NCBI GenBank assembly: GCA_030267965.1 | Contig: BRYA01000310.1 | Coordinates: 164,763 to 228,762 of the forward strand | Reading direction: 5' to 3' | From: Triparma columacea | Taxonomy: Eukaryota > Sar > Bolidophyceae > Parmales > Triparmaceae | DNA length: 64,000 nt | Part shown: one piece after another, positions 32,281 to 42,609 of the stretch | How the letters are laid out: each line of letters starts with the position of its first letter | Position numbering within the stretch: the first letter of the stretch is position 1 | Translations under genes and position numbers: made by a program | Notes under the pieces: generated by a model | The model's database searches: none | Told to the model about the DNA's origin: nothing | Seen by the model: the letters and a program-made list of their open reading frames with translations, nothing else

Positions 32281-34141
32281 TGATTGAGCTAGTGGAGAAG
32301 GATAAAAAAAAAAGTTGTTAGTCCTACTCGGGACTCGGGAAGGTGAAAGAGATTACAAATTTGTTGCATAACTACGTCGACTTGATATGCCTACGAGTTT
32401 TCTATATGTTATGATAGTACGGAATGACTATTGAAATCTTCTCTGGTGGCTCATGAGACTTATACCAGCACCTCCATTACGGCCCCCGTGGGTGCACAAA
32501 TTGCCCAATTTATGTCTTCTGGAAACTTCTCGTCGTCGATCGACCAACGCGGCGAGACAATGTTCGATTGGTACATACTAAAGTTGTCGAATAACGTCGT
32601 TTCGTTACGTATAGGACGCTTAGGAGCGATATTTCAGGTTGAAGATGGTTGAGATGGGGGGGGGTGGCATTTGGGCCTCTACGTACGAATCACTCGGCCG
32701 TAGCCCCTGCGTTGTGATTATTGGTTCTGTGCAGTGCTTAAATTCCGCTACGCCTTATTTTTTCGGTTAGCAAGACGATAAAATAAAACATCAACTTCCT
32801 GGTACAAACTCCGTGTATTTTCTACCTACTGCTCTGGAGCCAAGTGGGGTACTTCCAGGGTTGTGAAAGTTTTAGCGGACTAGTTATCGTGAATCCTCTT
32901 GTGTACGTTGAGAAAGCTTTTAGGTAGGCCCTATCCGTCGATATCAAAGGCTGATAACGTAACTGGAGTGAGTAACCCCCCCTCTAAACCAAGCAGCGGG
33001 GAGGTGAGAATTTTGAACTTTTATATGACAGATTTGATGAGGCATAGCGGAACCCAATGCTGATAAGAGGGGGGGAAGGAGGGTTGTCGAGGGAGGGAGT
33101 TCAATGGTGTCCAAGGAGAAAAAATATGGGGCCTTTAGTGCTCGTGAGGTCGGAACTCACTTTTTGTTTCCGCACTCTGGTACGATAATTTTGTTCACGG
33201 AGGGAGTCTTATACCTAGAGGAACGCCAGGATTCTTTTAAATCGCTCGTAACTAAATAAATTGAAGAGTTATTGTACTGTGAATCGTTTGTCAACCTTGG
33301 AGTCCAAGACCAAATTTTTTCAGACGGTTATTAAACACAAAACGAACTACACTTCTGCACACTCCCATCCATAAACCGTCCGGATCTCGTATATTTAATC
33401 AATTTCGTCCAGTTTGAAAATTCCCATTTTCAGCTTCCAAAAGTTGGAGTAGCAGGAGAATCCTGGGCGTTCGAGAATTATTCCCCTTTTTCCTCATTTT
33501 CTGCCCATTGTGACCTGCTGACCAATATGTAAGTTTCCGGCCGTATTGGGAGGATTTGCTGGTATCGGGACGTGTTTGTAGGCCGGGAAAGCTAAATAAC
33601 GGTCACATACGTCGCCAAAGAGGTGTAAATGGGGAGAAATCTGATGACTTGCAAATGCCTTGCTCGAGGAAACTTGCCAACAATTTGTAATTTTGCTTTC
33701 ATTTCGGACTAATCCGCCCGTCTAAAGTATTCTCCGGAGGGATAATAGGATCAGTATGCAGGAACTTGCTTTAGACGGGTTTTTAATCACTTGCTAACCC
33801 CCACTCTCACCTACTAGTAGTGCCCCGATGCCTACCAAACCAAGGTTTACCATGTAATTGAGTCCTTGCAGGCTCTAGGTCGATCCCAACCTTTATATTT
33901 ATTACTATTATGGTATTCATAGTACGAAAAATACAAATAAATGTCGTTCACTCCATTAAAATAAAAAAATCAGAACAAACCATGTCTGCTTCTATATCAA
34001 ATTTAGATACTTTTACGACCTCGGAAATCAATTGCGAAAGTACCCCGCGAAAGCGCCGCTATATTCCTACCGATAGTTGTGCCCTCTTGGGCCTCAAAAT
34101 CCCTTCCTCTTTCAGCCAAGTATTATGGGCCACCGACCCGG

Positions 34142-34201
34142 CAAGTTCAACGTTAAACGTATAATCATCTAGTATTATGATCCGCAAGTTCAACGTTAAA
34201 A
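34142..34201. repeat. Short direct repeat, two copies
   Basis: A 16-base sequence beginning CAAGTTCAACGTTAAA occurs at about 34142 and again at about 34186 on the same strand, 44 bp apart, just left of a small hairpin. It may be a relic of a mobile element or slippage. Confidence 0.5.
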
Positions 34202-34214
34202 TAAAAGACATGTA

Positions 34215-34227
34215 GGCGCTTCGCGCC
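34215..34227. repeat. Small GC hairpin with TTC loop
   Basis: GGCGC, TTC, GCGCC form a perfect five-base stem in AT-rich DNA. A longer hairpin of the same design is at 39719-39737. Confidence 0.5.
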
Positions 34228-34537
34228 AGGTTTTTACATTGGAATGCTCTCATTATTACTCAAGTAAGCGACATATAATATATTCGAACGTTCTTATTCA
34301 CGTTGTAAGGTGTGAGGTCTCTCTCACTTTTTGCCTGAGAAAACAGGGCATAATTCGGACAATCGCCAAGGAGCTGGGGTACTGAGCTGGGCCCAAAATT
34401 TTTGGGCTTTGGCGGTGGTAGGGAAAATGTCCGACCGAGTAATCCACCAAATCCATTAATTTTACCGATCTAATTTGTGCTTGCGAGTTCGGAGCGAAAT
34501 TGTTCGATTTTACGGGAAGGATTCATACCTATCTACA

Positions 34538-36371
34538 CTACACCCCATCAAGTGTGGTCCGCGATAGCTGGATTCGATAGGCTTTGTAGCGGCTCTCTTG
34601 CTCTTGTACCGACTTTGGGGTGTACGCACGAAATTCGGAATTGCGTCTCGCTGACAAGTCCAACGGGGCAAAAAAGTCGATTGGCAGGTAGCCTACCTGC
34701 CATCCACGGGCCAGCGCCCGCCGATTCAAGTCGTGCTCGTCGTTTTCCAAAAAAAAGCGCGTTTCGTCCAGAAATCCCAGTGCACGCGTACGGTTCGCGT
34801 GAAGCATAAGAGGGCCGCGATTCACCGTTTCGGTGACGTGGAATTGTGAACGGTTGATATTTGGTGGCAGTGGGTTTGCAATATCAGGACCGCATCGACC
34901 AACCTTGATGGTTTCGTCAAAATTATGACCACACCGTGCCGACACACCAAAGACTCGTTTNNNNNNNNNNNNNNNNNNNNNNNNNNNNNNNNNNNNNNNN
35001 NNNNNNNNNNNNNNNNNNNNNNNNNNNNNNNNNNNGCATAACCATGGACATTTCCGGACGGGTGTCAGAATGTTTCTGAGCATCAAGGCGGACAAACGGG
35101 ACTTTTCGACCACCACCGCTTATGTCTGGACTCCCCACTAAATTGAACAAGTACGGCGGCTTCTGGTTGAGAACGTTTTGTGCATCGTTGCACAGAGCCA
35201 CCCCCCGCAAGGGGATCATTCGATTTTGATCAATGTCGTACTCCCCGCCGCACCAATCGTCGTTTGTAGAATTGAATTGCTTCGTTTTTGCGAGCCCGTC
35301 CTGGTGCAATTTGATGCCAAGTGGCGCAGGACCACCATAATCGCCTTCATTGATGATGCAGTCCCGACCGCTTTTATGCAAGAGAACTGTCAAAGTTGCT
35401 TGATCCTGACGATGGTTGGCTCTGCTTGAGCCCGGTGGTGCAATGCAATGACGCACAAGCGCACACGCTTCCCACGGGACTACAACGGTGTCGTAGATGT
35501 CCGAATGGGTTCGATCAAAACCAATAATCGCACCGTTGCACATATGTTTGTCCATCCCGATTGCATGCAAGTGCTCGAGCGTTTTGGGGTGCACCCAGGT
35601 TTGCGTCGTACCACTTGTCTTGGTTGAAACCCACCCATTTTTTTGGATAATCGCGAATGCTTTTTGAAGCACAGAGGGGCTCGTCAGTCGATCACCAGAA
35701 TCAAGCCACAACACTTGGTGCGCTGTCGAGTCCAGCATTTCCTTGATTATGACGGGTTTCCACGCGTATTCGCCTCTCGCAACCCTGACATCAAACCAGT
35801 CTGGGTACGTTGAATAGTTGAACCGACGAAGCGTCACCCACGGGTATCGTTCGCGCACATAGTCGTGCTCCGGCACGGAGAGCCCTAGATCGTACACGAA
35901 TACGGGGATGTGCGTGGGGTTGAACTGGTGCACCGAGTCCAAAAAGCCCACCAACACGTCAAAGTGGTTGAAGGAGGCTGCAGAGACGATTGCGCGTGGC
36001 ACGGAAGAAGAGTCGAGTGCAGGGAGGGCTGGTTGGTGAGCGTTCGGCGGGGGGTTAGGGGGGTGGTGGGGGATGAGATTTTGGGAAAATTTGCAGGTGA
36101 AGATGTTGGTGGTGGAGCTCTCTGTGCCTAGTATATAGATAGACATATGTCTATGTGCCGAGTTCGTAGATGATTCGGGTCTATATTTACCTTTTGAGCT
36201 ATCTGCCTCTGATTTTTGAGGGACGTAGTTTCTGTGGTCATGTGAAATTTGAGTCAACCAAGCAGCTTGCGTCTCCAGCATTTTCAAAGACACCAGGACA
36301 CTGGCAAGGATGATCGAGATAAATATCGAAGCAAATAGGCGAGAGTTAATCCTCGGTATTTGTGGCTCCAT
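34538..36371 (-). CDS. DUF1647 plus GT2 glycosyltransferase fusion, interrupted by an assembly gap
   Basis: The ATG at 36371 starts a type II protein with a membrane helix at about residues 12-30 and a proline-rich stem. Residues about 125-330 match DUF1647: IVSAASFNHFDVLVGFLDSVHQF, VFVYDLGLS, PWVTLRRFNY, GEYAWKPVIIKEML and VLWLDSGDRL. The frame then enters EMSMVM, which resembles the first strand of a GT2 domain, and meets a 75-base N run. Beyond it, in another frame, 34960-34538 encodes the end of a GT2 domain: VFGVSARCGHNFD, NRGPLMLHANRTRALGFLDETRF, ENDEHDLNRRALARGW and GYLPIDFFAPL. The central GT2 catalytic part is missing, so the real gap should be longer than 75 bases. Both modules are nucleotide-sugar transferase types, so a bifunctional Golgi enzyme is likely. 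Its start is 93 bp from the divergent GMD start. Confidence 0.75.
34961..35035. other. Assembly gap (75 N)
   Basis: The N run lies inside the GT2 part of the DUF1647-GT2 gene. The reading frame differs on its two sides, and the expected N-terminal GT2 region is absent, which argues that more sequence is missing than the placeholder shows. Confidence 0.95.
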
Positions 36372-36430
36372 CGAATTTCAACTCGGCGTCACTTGGGAAT
36401 GTCGATCAAGGAAAAGGGATGGGCTACTGA

Positions 36431-37732
<1,302 letters not shown>

Positions 37733-38433
37733 GTCGACGCTCAACAGCGTTGATGGACCGGAAGAGGAAATGCGACGTGGGGAGGGTGGGCAAAGTACTA
37801 CCACAGCGTCTTCGTGAAGTCCGACATCGAAAGAATCTTTGAAGCTGTCAAAATTTGCATCGGGGTATGAAGGAAGAAGTTAGTGAAAACATTTCTAAAA
37901 TTGACTCTTTTCATATAGGGATCCTAGATGCGCCTTTGATTTTCTTGCACTCCAGGGAACTCGTACCCGCCCATGCGATGAGCGCACGAAGCTATAACTG
38001 CAAAGGATGTCTGTGAGTGACGGCAAAGATCATGGGGGATCTCGGCACCACCGGGCTAAAAGGGGGGGGGGGGGGGGCACCACCACCTGAAGGCGGAGAC
38101 ATTGGAGAGAGGTTGAGGAGGGGAGCGTTAATTGTTGTTGTATTATCAATAGATGAAGGGGAAGGAGGGTGGATCCACCGAGGCTGACCTCGAGTTGGCA
38201 CGCGACAAGAGCCATATGTGTGTCTGTGTGGTGAACGTGTATGTTATAAAGTATAATCGTTTATGTTGTAAAAATGACGTCGTTCAGTTTCTCTCTGATG
38301 TTAAATTGTACTCATTAGGTCTGGTGTATCCTCGTGGGTCTCATCAATTACCACAACGCTGGTTTGTCACCACAACCACGTGCATCTTTTACCTTGCCAC
38401 AGCATGATTCGATAATTGTTGACGTTAGGTCTC
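37733..38433. other. Intergenic spacer with a G homopolymer
   Basis: About 700 bp between the convergent GMD and GT25-like genes. It contains a 16-base G tract (38062-38077) and G-rich neighbours; proline-rich frames on the minus strand here are products of that tract. No gene is visible. Confidence 0.55.
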
Positions 38434-39381
38434 CTAATAGTCAGCAATGCCACCCTCCTTTATTGCACCCCGGTTTTTCTGCCATGTGTTGGAGTATCCT
38501 TCCTCATGGTACACGACCAGAGGGAATGTAACGTACACTCTCATGTTCTCGTAGGCAGCATGCTCGTACCAACGAAGATCAGGAGATAACATTGCCGTAT
38601 TGTTTATTTTGTCTATCTCAAACACTTTTTTAGACCGAAGGTCGTGGCTAAAGTGAACCCTGAGAGAGAGAAGACTTTCGCGCTTCAAACTAAATGCATA
38701 ACTCCCATAAGATTGGTGCGATTCGAGGTAACCATCAATTGAAGAATCTCCGTACGTGAAGGTGTGGCCTCCCAACATGACCAAATATGCATCCTGAGGA
38801 GCATTTTTCCACAAAGAACGAACGTTGTCAACATTGCAGAATTCCGTGCTGAACAGTCGTGCGTCATCTTCGAAGAAGAAAGCTACATCTTCATTATCTT
38901 CTATTGCTCGGTCAAAGCACTCAACGAAAGCAGCTTGCAAGCCATAGCCTCGCCTTTTGTCAATTTTCCCTGGGCACAACCGAATGTCAAACTTATCGTA
39001 GCCGCATATTCTCTCCCACGCTTGAACAAAAGAGTCGAACCTTCCATCGTTAGCATGGCTCGCCCCTTCAACACCCTGCAAGGACACAACATAAACTATT
39101 TGCTTTTGATGGCCTGTCTCGTCAACCCTCTTGCGGTATTTGTCGTGCAATGGCAGCCAATCATCATTGTCATCGGCTTTGCTCAAGTTGTACCATTTCC
39201 CTTTAGGTAGGATTCTGCCTGTTTCACTGGTTAAGATAACTGGAGTGGCAGAAAAATGGCTCCTAATGTTCATGTTCATCGATGTATGCACTCTCAATGC
39301 GGTCATAAACCAAATCATAACGAATATACATACCCATATTCGAACAATGTGAGGCCTGAGGAGAAATTTGCCATATTTCAT
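38434..39381 (-). CDS. GT25-like glycosyltransferase (paralogue 1)
   Basis: Single exon, 315 residues from the ATG at 39381. A membrane helix (about residues 13-28) gives a type II topology. The domain follows the GT25 plan: VYVVSLQGV, GRFDSFVQAWE, RRGYGLQAAFVECFDRAI, then the acidic metal site FFFEDDARLF, LVMLGGHTFTYG, SYGSYAFSLKRESLLSL, DLRWYEHAA and PLVVYHEEGYSNTW. It is clearly related to the first domain of the triple-fusion protein at 39974 and to the gene at 52162, sharing the EDDARLF, GGHT and SYGSY motifs. GT25 enzymes transfer galactose in bacterial LPS and in collagen modification; the donor here is unknown. It is divergent from the fusion gene with a 592-bp spacer. Confidence 0.85.
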   Translation of the reverse strand: MKYGKFLLRPHIVRIWVCIFVMIWFMTALRVHTSMNMNIRSHFSATPVILTSETGRILPKGKWYNLSKADDNDDWLPLHDKYRKRVDETGHQKQIVYVVSLQGVEGASHANDGRFDSFVQAWERICGYDKFDIRLCPGKIDKRRGYGLQAAFVECFDRAIEDNEDVAFFFEDDARLFSTEFCNVDNVRSLWKNAPQDAYLVMLGGHTFTYGDSSIDGYLESHQSYGSYAFSLKRESLLSLRVHFSHDLRSKKVFEIDKINNTAMLSPDLRWYEHAAYENMRVYVTFPLVVYHEEGYSNTWQKNRGAIKEGGIADY

Positions 39382-39973
39382 CGCCACAGACAGGTTCGTT
39401 GAGTATATGGGAAGGAGCTGTTAGCTGTTCTCGGAAAATATTTAGCACTGAACGCCTAGTTTATCCGGCGTCTAAAAAAGTACTGGGACAGGACCGGACC
39501 AAACTCAAAAAATGGCTTGGACTGTGCTAGAGGAGGCTTTCACCAAATTCGCTTGGTTATGGCTTGGAGACCTGGGGTAGGCCTTTGGTGAAATGAGCCT
39601 CCGAATTTTGGAACTTCAGTCTCCGGCTCGCTGCGTTCTCAAAATTCTCCGGCTCAAAACAAGCTATCTGCGCCAGCTTCCTCCAGGAGAGTCGTAACAT
39701 AACATAATAAGAGCGAGCGGCTCGCCTTCGGCGAGCCTCGTTTGGTCTTAAAACGCGGACACAGTTAAGCTGGTCTTGACCACTCTACTTGTCAGCGTCA
39801 GCGGGCGGTTATATAATACCAAAATCCCATCTGGCCTTTTAAACCGTTTCGTTAATATCCCAATTTCTCTAACAGCCACCTCTCCTTTTTCGGGGCTCCA
39901 AGGCCTAAACCAACAGAATTAATTTTTTTCTGTTTCTCTCATTTTTACTTTCCTTAGTTTTACACTGACGTCT
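39382..39973. other. Spacer between divergent glycosyltransferase genes
   Basis: A 592-bp intergenic region serving two divergent GT25-like starts. It contains a strong inverted repeat (39719-39737) and otherwise no frame. A shared promoter for both genes is likely from the layout, but no defined element is visible. Confidence 0.5.
39719..39737. repeat. GC hairpin with TTC loop
   Basis: GGCTCGCC, TTC, GGCGAGCC form a perfect 8-bp stem with a three-base loop, embedded in AT-rich DNA. A smaller hairpin of the same style is at 34215-34227. It may be a short dispersed repeat or a promoter-side structure. Confidence 0.6.
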
Positions 39974-42283
39974 ATGTTGCGTGTTCGCATGGCCGTTGCC
40001 ATATTGTGTCTACTTATGGCTTTCAGCGTCATACAAAATCATCGTGGAATCAAATTAGCTAGTGAAAAAGCTCCTCCCATTGAACCAACGTCCACGAATA
40101 TTTATGTTATTTCTTTGCAGGATGTTCCGAACTCCGATCCAAAGAATGCTGGGAGGTTCGATTCATTCTTGCGAGATTGGGAAACAATGTGTGGATACGC
40201 ACCTAGGGTAAAGAAGTGCCCAGGTGGGGTTGATCAGAGGCGTGGCTTTGGTTTAACCAGAGCTTTTGTAGATTGCTTTTCCCAAGCGCTTGACGAGGGC
40301 CATGAAACGGCAATCTTTTTTGAAGACGACGCCCGCCTTTTCAACGAATACTTCTGTGACGTTCAACACCAGCAAAGGTTGTGGATGAATGCCCCTGTTG
40401 ACACCTTTCTGATAATGTTGGGAGGCCACACTATTACCTACGGGGCGCCATCAACGAGAGGGTTCAGAGAAATGCTGTTTTCGTATGGCAGTTATGGATT
40501 CTCTTTGAATCGTGATGGTCTCGAAGAACTAAGAAGTGGGTTCATTTCTGATTTCGACTCAGACGTTGAAATGTTATCTCCTGACGTGCTCTGGTACGAG
40601 CATGCTGGTTCAGCGGGCAAAAAGATTTACGCAACTCAGCCAATGATTGTTTATCACTCCAACGGGTTCTCAAATACGTGGAATAGTAGTCGAGTCATGG
40701 AGGACAACAACAAGGGAGGACCTTTGACCAATATTTCAGCAATCCTTTTCAATCTTCCTCTTTCATACCAAAGGCCAACTTTGAAAGAGTGCGACACTTC
40801 TTTAGTGATAGGAGTTATATCTGGTTACGCAGATAAACGACAACATATTCGAAACACTTGGGGCAAGGGACAGTGTGTATTCTTTGTTGTGGCCAAAAAA
40901 GAAAATTCCTTCCCTATCGACGAAGCCATTGAACACAGTGATATCTTATTACTCAACATGGAAGATATTTACGAGGGGATGAAAAGTGTCCTGCCCTATA
41001 AAACTGCTGTGTGGTTTCACTTTGCAAAACAAAGCTATCCTGACGCCAAATTCTATCTCAAAACTGACGACGACTCATATGTTGACGTCGATGGGCTTGA
41101 AATCGAACTGTTAAGTGCCCAGGCAGACTTTTGGGGCAGAGTTCATGCTGGCACCCATCCTATAAGAGACCCCGAACACAAGTGGTTTGTACCCGAGAGT
41201 GCTTGGGGAGAAGAACTTGGTGCATACCCTGACTACCACAGTGGTGCAGGCTATGCCCTCTCACGCCATGCCTTAGACTGTTATGTGAGTAAGATTGGCT
41301 CACAAAGTTTTTTTGCGATGGAAGACGTTTCAACCGGTATTGCGATGAAATCCTGTGGGGTAACACCGACGACATCGTATTTGATAGACAGTGGTGGAAC
41401 GTTTGGAGCACGGACACCATATCTCATAAAACATTACGTGAAAGATTTACACCAAGAGCACATTGAAAAAAAAGGAAAAAGAAAAAAGCTTCACCACGAA
41501 CTGACGGGACGTTTGGGCAACCAACTCTTCCAATGGGCTTCAACAAATGGTATTGCTGCTTCAAATGCGATGGGAACATGTTTTACGGGTCTTCAAGATA
41601 TTGGAGTCTTCTTCGAAGTTAATCCTGAAGATTTTAAATGTACAGATGCCAAGCCTGAAAAAAGAATTGGCGAGGGCGCAAAGTACGCAATCTACAATGA
41701 ATTCTTAATCGACGAGGACGTCATTTTGACCGGATACTTGCAGTCTTTCAAATACTTCGATCAACATTTGAGAGCTAGCCTTCTCTTCAGGTCAGATGTT
41801 CTCGAAAAAGCCACTACGTTTTTGAGCCCGTTCGAATCAAAAACGAATGTAGGAATTCATGTGCGACAAAAACACCAAAGTGAAGTGGACTACTTACATT
41901 TCCCGCCTGACTCATTTTTCCGGAATGTACTTTCATACTTTCGTTCCAAGTACGATGATGTTCAGTTCGTGGTAGCCTCGGATAATCCAGAATGGTGTTT
42001 GGAGCAGGATTTTTTTAGCTCCTCTGATGTTCGCGTTGTCTCAGAGACGCACGACCCTGCTGTCGACATGGCTATCTTAGCAGGATGTGACCATAATGTT
42101 GTGACTGTTGGAACGTTCGGGTGGTGGGCAGCATTCTTGGGGGGAGATGCCAAGGGCGGTGAAGTACTTTACTACGACTCAGAGTTCGTTATGAAGCACC
42201 AAGTTAACGATGGGAACGTAATCTCTGAGGATTTTTATCCTCCCTCATGGGTCGCATTTGGAGATAATGTAACTGTAACTTGA
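39974..42283 (+). CDS. Triple-domain Golgi glycosyltransferase: GT25-like, GT31 and GT11 fucosyltransferase
   Basis: Single exon, 769 residues, ATG at 39974, type II membrane helix at about 7-22. Domain 1 (about 42-250) is GT25-like: IYVISLQDV, GRFDSFLRDWETMCGY, FFEDDARLF (Glu117-Asp118-Asp119-Ala120) and LGGHTITYG. Domain 2 (about 276-490) is GT31: VIGVISGYADKRQHIRNTWG, YLKTDDDSYVDVDGL with Asp365-367, then GAGYALSRHALDCYV and EDVSTGIAMKSCG. Domain 3 (about 508-765) is GT11: GRLGNQLFQWAS near 512, VGIHVR with His629 and Arg631, LHFPPDSFF, VASDNPEW and the late TVGTFGWWAAFL. GT11 enzymes are alpha-1,2-fucosyltransferases using GDP-fucose, and GT31 enzymes are mainly beta-1,3-galactosyl- or GlcNAc-transferases. 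One protein could thus add three sugars in sequence. Its stop codon coincides with the start of duplicated block 42281-42609. Confidence 0.9.
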   Translation: MLRVRMAVAILCLLMAFSVIQNHRGIKLASEKAPPIEPTSTNIYVISLQDVPNSDPKNAGRFDSFLRDWETMCGYAPRVKKCPGGVDQRRGFGLTRAFVDCFSQALDEGHETAIFFEDDARLFNEYFCDVQHQQRLWMNAPVDTFLIMLGGHTITYGAPSTRGFREMLFSYGSYGFSLNRDGLEELRSGFISDFDSDVEMLSPDVLWYEHAGSAGKKIYATQPMIVYHSNGFSNTWNSSRVMEDNNKGGPLTNISAILFNLPLSYQRPTLKECDTSLVIGVISGYADKRQHIRNTWGKGQCVFFVVAKKENSFPIDEAIEHSDILLLNMEDIYEGMKSVLPYKTAVWFHFAKQSYPDAKFYLKTDDDSYVDVDGLEIELLSAQADFWGRVHAGTHPIRDPEHKWFVPESAWGEELGAYPDYHSGAGYALSRHALDCYVSKIGSQSFFAMEDVSTGIAMKSCGVTPTTSYLIDSGGTFGARTPYLIKHYVKDLHQEHIEKKGKRKKLHHELTGRLGNQLFQWASTNGIAASNAMGTCFTGLQDIGVFFEVNPEDFKCTDAKPEKRIGEGAKYAIYNEFLIDEDVILTGYLQSFKYFDQHLRASLLFRSDVLEKATTFLSPFESKTNVGIHVRQKHQSEVDYLHFPPDSFFRNVLSYFRSKYDDVQFVVASDNPEWCLEQDFFSSSDVRVVSETHDPAVDMAILAGCDHNVVTVGTFGWWAAFLGGDAKGGEVLYYDSEFVMKHQVNDGNVISEDFYPPSWVAFGDNVTVT

Positions 42284-42609
42284 AATATTATCTGGAGAGT
42301 TGCCCTGGTGAAATATTGCCTACGAATAATAACTTCGACGGTTCTCATGGGAATTTGTTTATTTTTAAGGGACAAGCTTTTCATTTTCTTCCATTCGACT
42401 CATTTCCACGTGATCATTTTCTGGGGATGTGATGATGCCAAGCTTTTGATGGAGCTCCCCAAAGGCCTCCTCCCACAAACTATGACTGTTGGGTCCGCCG
42501 ACGATTAGGCTCGGAACCAAAGCGAAACCCATGTACCCGTCAAACGTGAACAGGCCAACGAGGGCAAGAAATAGCATGAAGAAGCCCAGTGCAGGATTTG
42601 CCATTTTGC
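42281..42609 (+). repeat. Segmental duplication, copy 2 (source copy)
   Basis: This block matches 24386-24715 with few differences. It begins at the stop codon of the triple-fusion gene and ends inside the last part of the Cas1p-type gene, 79 codons from its stop, so this copy lies in intact context and is probably the source. Confidence 0.9.

Larger units (their letters stand above)
32281..34537. other. Long intergenic spacer
   Basis: About 2.26 kb without a convincing gene. Short open frames (32431-32652, and 33910-34164 with 84 codons) have no recognisable motif. Near the right end are two copies of a 16-base sequence starting CAAGTTCAACGTTAAA (34142 and 34186) and a small GGCGC-TTC-GCGCC hairpin (34215-34227). 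The promoter of the minus-strand type II gene should lie at the left end. Confidence 0.5.

Noticed and set aside
32431..34253. Short frames in the 2.2-kb spacer
   Set aside because: All are under 85 codons with no motif, no splice partner and no neighbour link.
37992..38215. Proline-rich minus-strand frames
   Set aside because: The proline run comes from the G homopolymer and the rest shows no motif.
42281..42609. Reading the two duplicated blocks as long terminal repeats of an element
   Set aside because: They lie 18 kb apart, contain coding ends of known genes, and lack terminal motifs of such elements.
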